Source: Enchytraeus crypticus (lineage: Eukaryota > Annelida > Clitellata > Enchytraeida > Enchytraeidae). Taken from it: DNA of 64,000 bases. The notes under the pieces are model-generated. The model was not told where the DNA came from, made no database searches, and saw only the letters and a program-made list of their open reading frames with translations. The stretch covers positions 1,787,501-1,851,500 of the forward strand of contig CAJHZI010000534.1 of the NCBI GenBank assembly GCA_905160935.1. The letters run 5' to 3'. Positions within the stretch are counted from its first letter, which is position 1. Every line of letters starts with the position of its first letter. The position numbers were made by a program, and so were the translations under genes. Shown piece after piece: positions 54,018-63,835 of this stretch.

Positions 54018-55224
54018 ATAACCAGTAGCTGATTATATGAGGGGTGACATCATTTAGAATGAGATTATTTAAATGTTCCATTGGGTAGTTCTCGGTGTGC
54101 AACAATACTGTTTGTTAGCATTTCAACACAACGTGTTGCTTCTAATGACAACGTATTAGTGATGATATTTAACAGCATACTGTTGTTACTACTACATGAT
54201 GGCATGTTGTTGTTGTTGCCACGTGATAACAAATGTTTGGTAAACGTTACTATATGACAACAAGTTATTGTTGCGTCATGACAACAGGTTGTTGGTGTTG
54301 CTACGTAACATCATGTTGTTGTTGTTACGTGACAACAGGTCCAGACGCGGAGTGCTGATGAGCCGATGACAACGTTTGTGCTGTGCAACCACTGTGGACT
54401 GAGGTGGAAGGTTTGTATCTTGGTAGATTGATATATGACATTGACTGTGATATTGATATTAGATAACTGCGTCTCTACAGGAACAGAGGCTGATACTATA
54501 ACGACTTTTCCGTATTGAGTCCGGGATGCTGTTGAATAGACCTACCAGTGAACTGCATGTGTTGTAAGAGGTGACTAAGCTGTATGTGATGTGGGCAACG
54601 GGAAATCATCTCAAGCCATCTTTTCTCAAGTTATAAACTACATTAATGTTTGAATAGGTCATAGCCTTTTGTGATGTGATTAGCTTGTTGCTCGATGGAG
54701 TGCTCTGTATGGATCGTGACAGTGGATGGGGTAGTAATGTGTGCCTTGAGCCTGTTAACAGATCACCAGATAGAGGCTGTAGAGTCCTAGCTAACCGATC
54801 AGTTGTAATCATAGTCTACACTGTAAAGTACACTGTTATTGTTGTTGTTATTTGCACAGTTGTTGTTTGTACAGTTCATTGTATTGTACACTTGTACACT
54901 GTTTTTGTTGTTGTTGTTGTATGTACAGTTGTATGCACAGTTTCACTGTAATGTACGCTGTTGTTGTTGTTGTTGTGTGCGCATTTGTTGTATGCACAGT
55001 TCCACTGTAATGTACACTGTTGTTGTTGTTGTATGCACATTTGTTGTATGCACAGTTTGCTGTAATGTACACTGTTGTTGTTGTATGCACAGTTTTGCTG
55101 TAATGTACACTGTTGTTGTTGTTGTTGTATGCACAGTTTTACTGTAATGTACTCTGTTATTGTTGTTGTGTGATCAGTGTTACTGTAATGTACTCCGTTG
55201 TTGTTGTGTGCTCAGTTTTGCTAG
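47396..55224 (+). CDS. TCEA: Transcription elongation factor TFIIS (TCEA), 8 exons, 312 aa
   Basis: TFIIS rescues backtracked RNA polymerase II by stimulating nascent-transcript cleavage; it acts in the nucleus. Exons: 47396-47461, 47951-48019, 48817-48925, 49439-49693, 50920-51050, 52238-52465, 54339-54410, 55216-55224, all with GT-AG introns, summing to 939 nt. Domains: LW/TFIIS N-terminal domain (residues 1-80, [19 protein letters not shown]), Ser/Gly-rich linker (about 82-150), central domain ([31 protein letters not shown]), C-terminal zinc ribbon with CNRC and CNHC ligands, and the invariant [10 protein letters not shown] acidic loop. It ends RWKFC, with the last two codons plus TAG alone in exon 8, as in vertebrates. 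Length is close to human TCEA1 (301 aa). The frame is intact. Introns hold SINE1, a 5S-derived SINE, a MITE, a LINE tail, mariner and minisatellites. Confidence 0.95.
47951..48019 (+). CDS. TCEA: TCEA exon 2
   Basis: [20 protein letters not shown]; acceptor GTGTGTTAG, donor GAG|GTAATG, phase 0. Confidence 0.93.
48310..48442 (+). mobile_element. SINE1 in TCEA intron 2
   Basis: Diverged head, B box GGGGTTCAAATCCTGCGC, tail AGAAACTGACGTTAGCATTA. Confidence 0.75.
48700..48738. repeat. (GATT)n microsatellite in TCEA intron 2
   Basis: Run of GATTGATT. Confidence 0.9.
48817..48925 (+). CDS. TCEA: TCEA exon 3
   Basis: [20 protein letters not shown] then [12 protein letters not shown]; acceptor TTTGTTTAG, donor ACTG|GTAATT, phase 1. 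Confidence 0.95.
49290..49438. repeat. ~31-bp tandem repeat running into the exon 4 acceptor
   Basis: TCCACAGATGGCA recurs about six times with TTGATATTTTA; the last unit supplies the acceptor TATTCCACAG of TCEA exon 4. Confidence 0.8.
49439..49693 (+). CDS. TCEA: TCEA exon 4
   Basis: [17 protein letters not shown], an acidic and Ser/Gly-rich linker, then [20 protein letters not shown], start of the central domain. Acceptor TATTCCACAG, donor TCTG|GTCTGT, phase 1. G-rich runs code the linker ([14 protein letters not shown]). Confidence 0.93.
49720..49778. repeat. (TA)n microsatellite, close behind TCEA exon 4
   Basis: About 27 bp past the donor. Confidence 0.9.
49905..50150 (+). mobile_element. 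5S rRNA-derived SINE
   Basis: The head CGAAGTTAAGC, GCCAGTTAGTACTT, GTGGGCAACCACCTTGGAAG matches the 3' half of animal 5S rRNA (control region and following stem), as in SINE3-type elements. The body shares sequence with 46796-46930. Too decayed for a working 5S gene. Confidence 0.65.
50151..50559 (+). other. TCEA intron 4, AT-rich part
   Basis: Nothing recognised. Confidence 0.4.
50560..50860. mobile_element. MITE-like repeat, continuous copy, in TCEA intron 4
   Basis: Inverted match to the split copy at 16930-17890 (landmarks CAGCGCTGTCCTTCAG, GATGTAACTAATCA, CAAATTGTAACTAATCAG). No transposase. Confidence 0.55.
50920..51050 (+). CDS. TCEA: TCEA exon 5
   Basis: [20 protein letters not shown] then [18 protein letters not shown], core of the central domain. 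Acceptor TTTCCCGCAG, donor AAG|GTTCAC, phase 0. Confidence 0.95.
51066..51230 (-). mobile_element. LINE 3' tail, (AAC)n type, in TCEA intron 5
   Basis: AATAATAACAACG then ATTAGAGTGCTACAGTCATC; only 16 bp beyond the exon 5 donor. Confidence 0.7.
51630..51860. repeat. 28-bp minisatellite of TGAT/TTGAT units
   Basis: About eight copies of TTGATTGATTGATGAATTGA plus GTTTGA. Confidence 0.9.
51949..52237. repeat. Minisatellite carrying five decoy copies of the TCEA exon 6 acceptor
   Basis: Five units of (TGAC)n followed by CAG and GAYRTAAAGAWCCCTASAC (exon-6-like starts at 51954, 52010, 52074, 52138 and 52194), then the true acceptor at 52238. Spacings 56, 64, 64, 56 and 44 bp are all multiples of four, as expected if TGAC number varies. 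Each decoy runs into a stop soon after CTACTGACTGAC. Confidence 0.9.
52238..52465 (+). CDS. TCEA: TCEA exon 6
   Basis: [14 protein letters not shown]-type start (here ...[16 protein letters not shown]), [34 protein letters not shown] and first zinc knuckle [13 protein letters not shown]. Acceptor TGACAG, donor CAG|GTACAT, phase 0. Confidence 0.93.
52511..52549 (+). repeat. Duplicate of the 3' end of TCEA exon 6, including a donor
   Basis: 39 bp, one mismatch to 52427-52465, again encoding [13 protein letters not shown] and followed by GTCAGC. Between the copies lie (TACA)n bases, and 52466-52549 is 84 nt, open and in frame. Confidence 0.85.
52602..53330 (+). mobile_element. Mariner-like element with ~190-bp inverted repeats, in TCEA intron 6
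   Basis: Terminal inverted repeats begin C(G/A)GGGTGAGTAAAAAAA and extend about 190-200 bp on each side; flanked by TA (52600-52601 and 53331-53332). Inside, 52827-53150 encodes only the C-terminal part of a transposase: [11 protein letters not shown] and WPPN[15 protein letters not shown]. Asp to Asp spacing is 37 residues (DD37D-like); the first catalytic Asp is missing. There is one in-frame TAG and at least one frameshift, so it is non-autonomous. Confidence 0.9.
53335..53595. repeat. (TACA)n microsatellite
   Basis: Long CATA/TACA array with rare TGTA interruptions; the mariner element is inserted at its left part. Confidence 0.95.
53870..54020 (+). mobile_element. tRNA-like SINE with (GAT)n tail, in TCEA intron 6
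   Basis: GGACGCGTGAGTGGTAGCGT (A-box-like), then GGCCTACAGTTCTTAACCC (weak B box), and a tail ACCAGGGAAGAGTATGATGA continuing (GAT)n. Confidence 0.5.
54339..54410 (+). CDS. TCEA: TCEA exon 7
   Basis: [20 protein letters not shown] then LRWK; contains the catalytic acidic loop (Asp-Glu of RSADEP) and the second zinc knuckle. Acceptor GACAACAG, donor AAG|GTTTGT, phase 0. Confidence 0.95.
54490..54730 (-). repeat. Dispersed repeat R3, inverted, in TCEA intron 7
   Basis: Reverse match to the R3 3' half: GCAACGGGAAATCATCTCA, AGGTCATAGCCTTTTGTG, GATTAGCTTGTTGCTCGA. Confidence 0.6.
54840..55215. repeat. Minisatellite carrying decoy copies of the TCEA exon 8 acceptor
   Basis: About seven units of 45-55 bp: TGCACAG, TTTTGCTGTAATGTACACTG and (TTG)n. 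Several repeat CAG|TTTTGC, the exact start of exon 8; in the repeats it continues TGTAATG, in the real exon TAG. Confidence 0.85.
55216..55224 (+). CDS. TCEA: TCEA exon 8 (last two codons and stop)
   Basis: CTCAG|TTT TGC TAG completes RWKFC-stop, the invariant TFIIS end. The tiny coding part followed by 3' UTR matches the known layout in animals. Confidence 0.85.
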   Translation, partial: FC

Positions 55225-55275
55225 GGGTCAGGTGATGTGAGCCTGGATTCAGAGATACCAGAGACAAGTTTTTGG

Positions 55276-55530
55276 CACATACTGGATGCATGCTGTTTAT
55301 ATGAACTATATCTACTGTCACATACTGGATGCATGCTGTTTATATGAACTATATCTACTGTCACATACTGGATGCATGCTGTTTATATGAACTATATCTA
55401 CTGTCACATACTGGATGCATGCTGTTTATATGAACTATATCTACTGTCACATACTGGATGCATGCTGTTTATATGAACTATATCTACTGTCACATACTGG
55501 ATGCATGCTGTTTATATGAACTATTTCTAT
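55276..55530 (+). repeat. 43-bp tandem repeat in the TCEA 3' UTR
   Basis: About six near-identical 43-bp units starting CACATACTGGATGCATGCTG; starts at 55276, 55319, 55362, 55405, 55448 and 55491. Confidence 0.95.
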
Positions 55531-55625
55531 CTTCATTTGTGAGACACAAGGAAATTATTTCCATATTCGAATTGTTGTCGTATGGCTGATTATTGATCTG
55601 CAGTGTGTTATTTGTTTATATTTGA

Positions 55626-55631
55626 AATAAA
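55626..55631 (+). terminator. Poly(A) signal AATAAA of TCEA
   Basis: AATAAA about 400 bp after the stop; cleavage would fall near 55,645-55,655. Confidence 0.7.
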
Positions 55632-55655
55632 GTGCATTTCAAAATATAGTCTCCT

Positions 55656-56100
55656 TCTGTTCTTAATGAAGCTTTGAAAAGAAAACATCCCCTCTAGGCT
55701 CTTCTTGATAAGACATGCGGTTGTTGGAGGGCTGGGTTCTGTCATCTTTCTAATTTTCAGTTGATTAATGAAAATTCATTTTTATCTAGGCAATATGTTG
55801 GATGTTTGCTTCAATCTTTAACACTTTACATCATTATAAATTATATATAGATTGCCACATTAAAGATCTAGTAACTTTTTCATATTTGTGTCGACGGATA
55901 TTTTTGGCACCACGTTGGGTAGCGGTCTTTTGACAGGAAGCCCTCATTGTAAACAGTATAATGAATATTCTCTACCTCAACAAGATTTTATGATCCATTG
56001 ATTACGAGCAGTAAATTAAGAGTTTATTAATGCTTTACTCTTCTGACATGACTCAATCATTCTCGCTAACACTGTTTAGAGACACTGGAACGATATATAC
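55656..56100. other. Intergenic region after TCEA
   Basis: No gene recognised. Confidence 0.4.
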
Positions 56101-56103
56101 ACC

Positions 56104-56104
<1 letters not shown>

Positions 56105-56187
<83 letters not shown>

Positions 56188-56234
56188 ATATATACATGTA
56201 TGTATATATATATATATAATATATATATATATAT
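56105..56234. repeat. (CT)n(TA)n compound microsatellite
   Basis: CT run followed by TA runs. Confidence 0.9.
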
Positions 56235-56290
56235 CTTAGTGCACTACCTACTGGCAGGGCCATGGTATATAATGCCTCCGCTGTTGCCTT
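56235..56290 (+). repeat. Dispersed repeat R3, 5' fragment
   Basis: CTTAGTGCACTACCTACTGG directly after the microsatellite. Confidence 0.6.
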
Positions 56291-56819
56291 TTGTTATTAA
56301 CTCGTTAATCGATCGAGTGCTCTTTATACATGGAGCACGAAAGCAGAATACGAGCCTGAACATGTACCTTGGACCTGCCACGCGACAGAACACTAGAGAG
56401 AGGGAGTCCATATTTGTAGCTCTTTTACCGGTCCCGTATGGAAAGTCCAAATGTTATTCTCTGATCGTGCGGTATGTAATAGAAGCAGCGTGATATCAAC
56501 GTTATCTTAGGACGTTTGTTATAATTCCACACCACACTGGTCTAATCCTCCTCTCTATCTTACCCAAACATATAGAATTAATTCTTTATTCTATGATCTC
56601 ACCAGTCTTATCCTACGATGACGTACGTAGCGAGGGGGCTGGGGTTATGTACCCCTCCTTCATTGTCATGTACAGCATTGAATTGAATTATATTTATTTC
56701 ACCTTAGGCTACATCATACGCAAGAAATACATGAGATAAAGTGAAAAAAGGACACAAAGGCCACGAAACCGCTGACACGTGCCCTAAGTCTGTATGTAGT
56801 ACATTGTGCTCCATTCCGC
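56291..56819. other. Unassigned region
   Basis: An inverted short R3-like piece (GGACCTGCCACGCGACAG) near 56,370; otherwise nothing. Confidence 0.35.
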
Positions 56820-56975
56820 TAGTACCCTTCCTTGGACTGACTACCAGGATTTTGGCTCGCACAGTTTATAGACCCCTCACTCTGCTCTTCGGCTTTGATT
56901 TGGTTCCACAGTGCTCAATGTTATCTTGGACAACAGTAACACTCTAATCGTATTGTTGTTGTTGTTGTATAATAC
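56820..56975 (+). mobile_element. LINE 3' tail, (TTG)n end, plus orientation
   Basis: CTTGGACTGACTACCAGG through CAGTAACACTCTAATCG and (TTG)n; reverse complement of the tails at 31.7 and 45 kb. Confidence 0.7.
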
Positions 56976-57261
56976 TACCTCTCTCAATATCTACTCCAGC
57001 CCACGCCACTGGTATTAACCTATAGGTTAGCCTAGAGGACGGGTATAAGCCTGTAGTCTGCTGATATAATAAAACGATTGAGAGCCATATGAACCAATTA
57101 ATGATCACTTGACCAGGCACCGCTAATTGATAGACAAGCACTTGACTTAGAGGTAAAACTTTCTATTATCTTAGTTATGAGCCTAATGACGGATACACGA
57201 ATATCAACGACGTTCAAAGAAGATATTAGATAACTTGGTGACGCTACTAGCTGAACGTTAG

Positions 57262-57690
57262 ATTTGTTGTGCTACATTTATTGTGCTTCATTTATTGTGC
57301 TACATTTATTGTGCTACATGTGCTGTGCTTCATTTATTGTGCTTCATTTATTGTGCTACATGTGTTGTGCTAAATATATTTGTGCTATATTTATTATGCT
57401 ACATTTATACTACATTTCTTGTACTATATTTGTTGTGCTAAATTTATTGTGCTTCATTTATCGTGCTACATGTGTTGTGCTAAATTTATTTGTGCTATAT
57501 TTATTATGCTACATTTATACTACATTTGTTGTGCTAAATTTATTGTGCTTCATTTGTTGTGCTTCATTTATTGTGCTACATGTGTTGTGCTACATTTATT
57601 TGTGCTAAACTTATACTACATTTGTTGTGCTACATTTGTTGTGCTATATTTATTTTTGCTACATTTGTCGTGCTACAGTTATTTTTGCTA
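57262..57690. repeat. ~15-bp minisatellite (TTGTGCTACATTTAT)n
   Basis: About 28 variable copies alternating TACA, TTCA and TAAA versions. Confidence 0.9.
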
Positions 57691-57777
57691 CATGTGTTAG
57701 TTTAATTTATTGTGATATTTGTGTAAGTGTAGTCACTACGCTTGTATTGTCTCTATAAAGCTTAATAAGGTAAATGT

Positions 57778-57895
57778 TTCTATCAATTAGGTAAATGTAT
57801 CAATCAATTAGACAAATGCATCAATCAATTAGACAAATGTATCAGTCAATTAGATAAATGTATCAATCAATTAGACAAATGTATCAATCAATTCT
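57778..57895. repeat. ~21-bp tandem repeat
   Basis: About five units of ATCAATCAATTAGACAAATG. Confidence 0.85.
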
Positions 57896-58259
57896 CAAGA
57901 CTCGCATATATCTGTTGCTAAAAAGCTTTAAGATAAGATAATAGGCCTATAGCGCCAGGTGAATGCCGACTCTCTGTTGATAAAGAGAGAGAGATGATTG
58001 TTTCTATTTGTTTACAAACACATATGCCACACCGCACATGTTACAGAGGTTCCCCTGATTAGTTTAAGATTTTGTGTTTTTTCTTTATTTTCTGTTCACT
58101 CGATGATTTTGTGGCATTTATTGTCTTTGATATGGAATCATTGTGAGCATACAGTAAAACTTTCCCTCACTCTGTGTTTATTTGAAGCGGATTAATCAGG
58201 AATTTTGAAGCCAGGCCGCAATATTGTGAAACACACGCTGTAGCAATGTGCCAAACCAC

Positions 58260-58490
58260 GCTTCTTCTTCTCTCTCTCTCTCTCTCTCTTTCCTCTCTCT
58301 CTTAGTGCACTGCCTACTGGCAGGTCCATGGTATATAATGCTTCTACTCTTCTCTGTCTTCCGCTTTCCTTGTCTTTCCTTGTCTTTCTCTTCATGTCCA
58401 CATATGAGTGGATCTTTAAATCATTTAACATACCTAATCTCGACCAGCCCCTGCCTCTATTTCCTTCCATTCTGCTTTCCATAACCTCTC
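58260..58490 (+). repeat. Dispersed repeat R3, 5' part, with (CT)n leader
   Basis: (TC)n then TTAGTGCACTGCCTACTGGC to ACCTAATCTCGACC. Confidence 0.7.
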
Positions 58491-58534
58491 AAGGCCTACT
58501 GTTATAATTAATAACGGAGTTGCGATCTACTGCA

Positions 58535-58680
58535 CTCGGCCGGTGGAATGTTGGCAAGATGTTCGACAGCAGATCTGCAGTTGCAAATCTGCTGTCGAAG
58601 ATCTGCAGTTGCAGATCCGGTTATATCCACGTCACTAATATGTACCAGGAAGCTGACGTTAAACTTGGCCTTAGCTTTTT
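58535..58680 (+). mobile_element. SINE1-related element with an internal hairpin
   Basis: GGCCGGTGGAATGTTGGCAA head and tail AGGAAGCTGACGTTAAAC. Inside, TTCGACAGCAGAT and its reverse complement flank GTTGCA-type repeats. Confidence 0.5.
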
Positions 58681-58696
58681 TACTTCTTTATAAAAG

Positions 58697-58698
58697 AT

Positions 58699-58729
<31 letters not shown>

Positions 58730-58910
58730 CTTCAGTGCACTGCCTAGTGGCAGGTTTAAGGTACATATTCATACTCAAAGTCTGTTTTCTCGCTCCATAA
58801 GAGCACTCCTTAGATCAACAAGTTAATCTCTCCAAAAAGTCTATGCCTTATCCATACCTTATGTAGCCTATAGCTTGGGAAAAGTATGGCTTCTGAGGTA
58901 TGTTTCCCCA
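58697..58910 (+). repeat. (TC)n and dispersed repeat R3, internally deleted
   Basis: TC run, CAGTGCACTGCCTAGTGGC, then CAACAAGTTAATCTCTCC. Confidence 0.6.
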
Positions 58911-59229
58911 GTATAAAAGATTAACATAAGACATTTGGCTATTACCCTACTTCTCTGCTATAGTGAATGTCTGAGAGGCACTTGACATGGCGGTGGACTG
59001 TTTGATGATGTCTCATTAGAGACAGCGTGCTCCGATGATTTACACTCGTGATTGCTCTGCTTTGTTATGCCAGACAGGAGCTTACTCTACTCCTAGTGCT
59101 TTGATGGATGGTAAGCGCTTGATTGATTAGGTTCATTTACAGGGCTGCTTTAATAAAAAATACTTTCCTTCTAAGCGTATTTAAAACTTACTATAGGCCT
59201 ACTTGATTTAATTCGGATTTATTGAATAC

Positions 59230-59929
<700 letters not shown>

Positions 59930-60310
59930 TATTATATTATAGTCTTCGATATCCTATGGTTTGGTGACTATGGTTACTATGGTGTAGTATATCCTATGTT
60001 ATGGTTACTATGGTTACTATGATGTAGTATATCTAATGGTATGGTTACTATGGTTACTATGATGTATTATATCCTATGGTATGATTACTATAGTTACTAT
60101 GATGTTGTATATCCTATGGTATGGTTACTGTGGTTACCCTGGTGTGATATATTCTATGGTATGGTTACTATGGTTACTGAAATTTGGTATAACCTATGGC
60201 ATGGTTATTATGGTTACTGTTGTGCGGTATTCTCTGTGATGTGGTTATTATGGTTACTGTGGTATGGTATATTTTGGTGTATGGTTACTATGGTATTCTT
60301 ATGTTAGATA
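59930..60310. repeat. ~42-bp minisatellite
   Basis: Eight or nine copies of TATCCTATGGTATGGTTACT plus ATGGTTACTATGATGTAGTA, variable. Confidence 0.9.
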
Positions 60311-60905
60311 TACTAATTATATCTGATGCATCTTTACTTATTCATATTTAGTTTCAGCATTTAGTATTTATGTAATTAGTATTTCAGTGTATAGCCTATA
60401 TTCTATACGTGCCTATACTTCATACTTGTATGTAATTATAATATAGGACATTATAAAGTCGAGCATTACTGCAATTAGACTTCTTGTTGGACAACTACCG
60501 TATGGTATCTTTTTTTGCAACCAGTACAAACCAGTATTGAAGGACTGACGAACTAATTTACTGCTAACGTTAAAAAGCTAACCTATTGTGACTTTTATCT
60601 TTTATAGATTGGCCTTGTTTTTTCGTATTGTGCCCGGGATAATGGAGAGTAGTCATATTCCAAACACTTGCGTGCATTTCATAAGCGAGATTATATAAGA
60701 AATGATAAAGGCAAAGGAAAACCACGCCAGATATTCAAATGCAGGCATTTGAATAAAATGATCTTATTCTTAGCGTATGTCGCACTCGTCGAATCGAGTA
60801 TGACCGAGATTCTTTAAAATTTCGCTGTGAAATTCGGACGACTGATAGGTTCTATTCTGCAGATTATGTTTTCTGAGCAGGTCCCGAGTTATATATATAT
60901 ATATA
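60311..60905. other. Unassigned region
   Basis: AT-rich, nothing recognised. Confidence 0.35.
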
Positions 60906-62642
60906 CAGTCATGGCCAAAAGTTTAGCACCGATGAGCATTATTCACTAAAAATTTGTATAATGTGCCTTAGTAACAATATTTCCCAAGTGAAAATCGGTC
61001 AATCACTAGAAACAAGATGCTGGTCTGTCACTTGTTACTAAATACACTTGTTTGATTAATACAATGATTATTTGCTTGAGTGATTAGTGTCTGGCATGAT
61101 ACACCCTCTGTGAACCAGGCAAGGTAAATATTCCAGTTTGCAGACGTCCAGCCAGAGACTGTTCAAGCGTAGCCGTAGACTTCACCAGTGACCGTCAAGT
61201 AACTTGTTGGTTGTTAGGAAGTTATTGTCTGTTACGTAACTGAACTCTGGTTCACTATTTGGTACTTACGCCCTCTTTTGGCAGCCCAGCTTATGTATGT
61301 ATCTCTCTCCTACTGGTCATTTGATAAATCGACTTGAATAGTTCACAGTATAGGACAGGAGTTAAGCCATTTATTGAATTATCACTAGAATTCCCTTGTA
61401 GTAGCAAAACAACTTAGTTTTTGACATTTTGCATACAATATTATACTCATAAGGTAATAGATTTGAAATTGTATCAGCACAATGGGAAAATCCAAAGAAA
61501 CTTCTCCTATAAAGCGTGCACAAATTGTGGTACTGCATGAGCAGAACAGGTCTCATAGTGAGGTAGCTAGACGTTAACACATAGCCAAGTCGAGAGTGAC
61601 TCGAGCTATAGCGAGAATGAATGAACTGAGGTGCTATAAGTCTCGCAGAAGGTCTGAACGTCCGCGCATCACCTCGCCTCGCACTGACAGAAAAGTCCGA
61701 CGTGTTGCTACAGCGCATTCAACCTGGTCATCAGCGTAAATTGCTTCTCAAGCACGATCAGCAGTAAGTGGCAGGACTGTGAGAAGACGTCTTCTAACTG
61801 AATTCAACCGACCATCGCGACGCCCAGCAAGGAAACCTCGCCTGACCGCCAAGAATATCAAGGATCGCCTGAGGTTCTGTAGAATCTACCGTCACTGGAC
61901 GTGTGATAATTGGACGAAAGCTCTCTTTTCGGACGAATCAACGTTCTCGCAGTTCAGATCCTACATCAGAAACGTGCGGCGTCCAGCAAATCAACGGTAT
62001 AACACCCGCTATGTGATACCGTCTGTGCGGCAAGCACCAACAATAATGGTCTGTGGAGCTTCTCAGGAACTGGTAGAGGTGGCCTATGGTTTATGCCGAA
62101 AAATACTTCGATCAACGGACACAAATATCTATCAGTTTTGCAAGATAAACTATTGTTAAACATGGAATTGCTTAACTGTTCAATATTTCAGCATGATAGA
62201 GCGCCCTGCCATCCGTCAGCCATTGTTACCAACTGGCTCACAGAACAAGGTGTGGAGGTCCTTGGACCTTGGCCTGGGTCCAGCTCAGATCTCAATCCTA
62301 TTGAAAAACTGTGGGTTTGCATGAAACAGAAGGTAGCAGCAATGAATCCGTCATCTGAACAAGAACTTATTAAAGCAATTAAGCGAGTGCGGACTAGCGA
62401 AATAACACCCGAGTACTGTCGCAATCTTGTGCATTCCATGCCTGACCGGATTAAAGCAGTCATTGCAAACAAAGGAAGGCACACCAGATACTGAGACTAG
62501 TGAAAATATGTATGTAGTACATTGACATTTAATAAACATAAACAGTAGTTGCTTTACTTTTAGCACGTCTGGCGCTACAGATTAATGTATGGCAAGTTTA
62601 GTGTATTTATCTAATCGGTGCTAAACTTTTGGCCATGACATG
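60906..62642 (+). mobile_element. Tc1-like transposon, broken
   Basis: Begins CAGTCATGGCCAAAAGTTTA after TA and ends with the inverted copy TAAACTTTTGGCCATGACA. The transposase region starts at ATG 61482 (MGKSKETSPIKRAQIVVLHE), followed by two HTH-type segments (SRVTRAIARMNEL; VSGRTVRRRLLTEF), FSDESTF with the first catalytic Asp, FQHDRAPCH with the second, and SSSDLNPIEKLW with the Glu about 35 residues later. A TAA after 31 codons, another stop near 61,737, and at least one frameshift before 62,093 disable it. Ends at TGA 62492-62494. Its flanks are (TA)n DNA. Confidence 0.92.
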
Positions 62643-62658
62643 ATATATTATATATATA

Positions 62659-62725
<67 letters not shown>

Positions 62726-62763
62726 ATATATATACATGTATATATATACATATATATATATAC

Positions 62764-62820
<57 letters not shown>
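62640..62820. repeat. (TA)n tract
   Basis: Long TA array with TACATG and TTTA interruptions. Confidence 0.95.
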
Positions 62821-62822
<2 letters not shown>

Positions 62823-62823
62823 C

Positions 62824-63027
62824 ATGGAGTGGGTTGAACATGTACTGACCTGGGCTTCAAGTCTTGAAGAAAAAGATCTAGATTTCGCTCTCTATAGGCA
62901 CTCTGGGCGTTTTCTCAGCTCACTGAAGGTCGACGCAGGTTCAACGTTAAGTAGTTTGAAGTCTCCACTAGAATTGGGCCACGCGCAGGCTGTAGATTTT
63001 GACTCAGGGGTGAAGTGTTGGGGGTGA
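62824..63027 (+). other. Unrecognised plus-strand open frame, possible exon
   Basis: Reads [34 protein letters not shown] and [19 protein letters not shown]. It looks protein-like and matches no repeat seen elsewhere in the window; a possible donor GGGG|GTGAGA ends it. No family recognised and no clear acceptor, so this is only a candidate. Confidence 0.3.
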
Positions 63028-63259
63028 GAGAGTTTTGACGTCAGATGTTTTATGGTTTAAATCATTGAAATGCTCTTGAAATGCTAATAATTATAATAAC
63101 TCTTCCACTATACCAAGAAGACTTGATAATCTCTATCAGTCCCTGTACTGTGACCTAATAGAAGAGAGGGGTGGAGGTAACGCCTCCCTTGAATTTATTA
63201 ACTCGTATTTTATGTGTCAAAAGATTCATTTAGAAATGGGATATCACGTTGAAATATAT
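63028..63259. other. Unassigned region
   Basis: Nothing recognised. Confidence 0.35.
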
Positions 63260-63380
63260 CGAATTTAAATGATCATTCATAATGATATCTATAACTTTTA
63301 ATACCGCAGTAATTTGCTAAGCAGTGATTTATTCAGTTATCCATATTACCAGTCCTGTGAAAGACGGAAATTTTCTCTAC
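63260..63380 (-). mobile_element. SINE2 body fragment, headless
   Basis: CTATAACTTTTAATACC, ATTACCAGTCCTGTGAA and GGAAATTTTCTC match the body of SINE2; the tRNA head is missing. Confidence 0.55.
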
Positions 63381-63549
63381 TTGGAAAAGAAGAAAAGAGC
63401 ACAAAACCTCAGGAACAGTCATATTAAGTTCTTGACAACTCTTGATTATTAATACGCAATTTTAGTCAATAAGTAACAATAATTATAACAATTTGAAATT
63501 TTAATAATTTTAATAGTTTTAAGCAATAAGTTACTAAGTTACTATTGAT

Positions 63550-63602
63550 CTCAGAGAGAGATAGCGAGAGAGAGAGAGAAACAGAGATAGAGAGAGAAAG
63601 AT
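63550..63602. repeat. (GA)n-rich tract
   Basis: GAGAGA with short interruptions. Confidence 0.85.
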
Positions 63603-63764
63603 TACTGCCAAGTACCCTTAGAGTGTTCCTCGGAACTCACAAAGTGCAATACTGTTTAGTCAAAAGTACACTTTTGCCCTCCCCCCCCCCCAGAAACCCC
63701 ATGTTAAGACAAGATCCTCTGCACGCTTAACTCTATTGCCTACGCTAATGAGATATTAAATCAG

Positions 63765-63835
63765 TTTAGCCTATCATCGGCTAACAGCTTAGCCTATTTA
63801 GGCTAACAGTTTAGCCTATCGTAGGCTAGCAGTGA
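63765..63835. repeat. ~25-bp tandem repeat with internal dyads
   Basis: Three units of TTAGCCTAT(C/T)(A/G)(T/G)...GGCTAACAG; each unit is partly self-complementary (TAGCC/GGCTA). Confidence 0.7.

Noticed and set aside
54839-55147. Cys-rich frame of about 100 codons
   Set aside because: It is the (TTG)n minisatellite before TCEA exon 8; no conserved cysteine pattern beyond the repeat.
55276-55530. CRISPR-like array
   Set aside because: The 43-bp units are contiguous without unique spacers, and the DNA is eukaryotic; other arrays in the window likewise lack spacers.
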